6,334 bases of DNA from Clostridia bacterium (GTDB lineage Bacteria; Bacillota; Clostridia; Oscillospirales; CAG-272): NCBI GenBank assembly GCA_017629395.1, contig JAGBXH010000125.1, positions 1 through 6,334 on the forward strand, given 5' to 3'. This document shows positions 5,662-6,334 of this stretch, one piece after another. The notes below the pieces were generated by a model, which worked only from the letters and a program-made list of their open reading frames with translations, ran no database searches and was not told the origin of the DNA. The translations under genes were made by a program, and so were the position numbers. Numbering within the stretch: the stretch's first letter is position 1; each line of letters opens with the position of its first letter.

Positions 5662-5716
5662 GGCGCGCAAGAAAGGCGACGAATACCCCACGCGGGGGAG
5701 GCTTTTTTTGCGCGTC
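5662..5716. repeat. Long imperfect inverted repeat with nested hairpin
   Basis: The arms 5662-5677 and 5701-5716 can pair over about 16 positions with three G-U pairs in a plus-strand RNA, using CGCGCAAGAAAGGC against GCTTTTTTTGCGCG. The enclosed 23 nt contain a smaller CCCC-ACGC-GGGG hairpin (5687-5698). In minus-strand RNA the wobbles become A-C mismatches, so the fold is stronger on the plus strand, where I see no promoter or gene. It lies 20 bp upstream of the operon promoter, in the gap after the DUF11 gene. It may be a decayed mobile or repetitive element, or cruciform-forming DNA. Confidence 0.5.
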
Positions 5717-5754
5717 CACATCGTTTACAAATCCTCAGCGGGATGGACTAAACA

Positions 5755-5778
5755 GGGGCACCCGATCAAGGATGCCCC
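5755..5778 (-). terminator. Possible terminator hairpin after the DUF11 gene
   Basis: Read leftward, GGGGCATCC pairs with GGGTGCCCC around a 6-nt loop. This gives nine pairs, including one G-U that would be a mismatch on the other strand. It starts 7 nt after the stop codon of the DUF11 gene. The following stretch, TGTTTAG, is only weakly T-rich and a T-run precedes rather than follows the stem, so termination may be incomplete. Confidence 0.5.
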
Positions 5779-5785
5779 CAAAAAA

Positions 5786-6334
5786 TCAGATCGTGCCGCT
5801 GACAATCAGCACAGTCTCGCCGGGCACAACTGCCACCGTACCGTCCGCGTTACGCGTAAAGGTAGCAGCAGGCACCGTGATCACACTCGGTGCGCTGGAA
5901 AACGCGCCCGTGAGCGCATTGTACGTGTAACCCGTTCCCGGTGTAAGCACCGCGCCGTCCAAAGTCACCGTCAGGTTTTCCAAGATGGGATCAAAGGTAT
6001 CCGTCACCACCACGTTATCGGTTGCAACGGCTGCCGTGTTGCCAAAGTTGCGGATGACAAAGGTATAGGTCAGCGTACCGTTCTCAGGCACAGCCAGGGG
6101 CGAGAGCGACTTGGTAATCGTCAAGAGAGGTGCGTCAGATGTGATCACGGTCGCGCTGTCGCTCAAGGGTTCCAGCAAGCCGCCACCGCTGATCGTTGCA
6201 GTATTGGTGATTTCGGCATCCACGTCCAGGGGGGCGGCATCGGTGATCTCAGCCTCATACACCAGAGTGGTATTGCCGCCTGCGGGAACGGTAATGCCCT
6301 GCAGCACCAGCGGCTGCGTTTGCGTAGGAGTGAG
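5786..6334 (-). CDS. DUF11-repeat surface protein, C-terminal part (5' end beyond window)
   Basis: The reading frame is open from the window edge to the TGA at 5788-5786, showing the last 182 residues of a larger protein. The GTG at 6307 is an internal valine codon, not a start. The visible part holds the tail of one repeat (PAGGNTTLVYEAEITD...ITNTATISG, about 18-51). A complete DUF11-type domain follows, from PLLTITKSLSPLAVPENGTLTYTFVIRN through VVVTDTFDPILENLTVTLDG to VVPGETVLIVSGTI at the end. DUF11 repeats are extracellular beta-sandwich modules of bacterial surface proteins, often rich in Thr, Val and Asn as here. The protein stops directly after the domain, with no LPXTG motif, membrane anchor or SLH domain at this end, so any anchoring must lie in the unseen N-terminal part, or it is secreted. 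The repeat family is confident; the role (adhesion or cell-wall layer) is inferred. Confidence 0.85.
   Translation of the reverse strand, partial: LTPTQTQPLVLQGITVPAGGNTTLVYEAEITDAAPLDVDAEITNTATISGGGLLEPLSDSATVITSDAPLLTITKSLSPLAVPENGTLTYTFVIRNFGNTAAVATDNVVVTDTFDPILENLTVTLDGAVLTPGTGYTYNALTGAFSSAPSVITVPAATFTRNADGTVAVVPGETVLIVSGTI

Overview
The window reads as bacterial chromosome from a Gram-positive anaerobe, most likely an uncultured gut member of the Clostridia (Oscillospiraceae/Ruminococcaceae-like). This is inferred from strong GGAG-type ribosome binding sites, consensus sigma-A promoters, a DUF1275 membrane protein, a flavoredoxin-type flavin reductase, a DUF11 surface protein and a GC-rich hairpin element of a kind I associate with intergenic regions of these bacteria. 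No search was run, so the taxonomic placement is provisional. I see no tRNA, rRNA, CRISPR array, transposase or phage gene.

Layout. Positions 1-218 are intergenic: a GC-rich repeat-like element at the edge, a second hairpin, and a good intrinsic terminator for the leftward flavin reductase gene (219-800, minus). That gene and a long acyl-CoA/acyl-ACP synthetase gene (987-2693, plus) diverge from two perfect-consensus promoters lying back to back in about 70 bp. The synthetase ends at a strong intrinsic terminator (2700-2733) that it shares with a convergent leftward operon.

That operon (5585 down to 2778, minus) has its own near-consensus promoter (5614-5642). It holds three tightly packed genes: an unrecognised, probably beta-propeller-like cytosolic protein, then a sn-glycerol-1-phosphate dehydrogenase (AraM/EgsA family), then a DUF1275 inner-membrane protein. 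The DUF1275 gene probably starts at a TTG codon placed for translational coupling. The right end holds the C-terminal part of a DUF11-repeat surface protein (5786 to beyond 6334, minus), separated from the operon by about 200 bp with two hairpin structures.

How the genes fit together. The synthetase activates fatty acids and the dehydrogenase family makes the glycerol-1-phosphate backbone, so both touch lipid chemistry. They are in separate, convergent transcription units, and a joint pathway is only a guess. The most open question is the pairing of an uncharacterised propeller-like protein with a bacterial glycerol-1-phosphate dehydrogenase, whose stop and start codons are 2 nt apart. I found no clearly new defence, mobile or RNA system.
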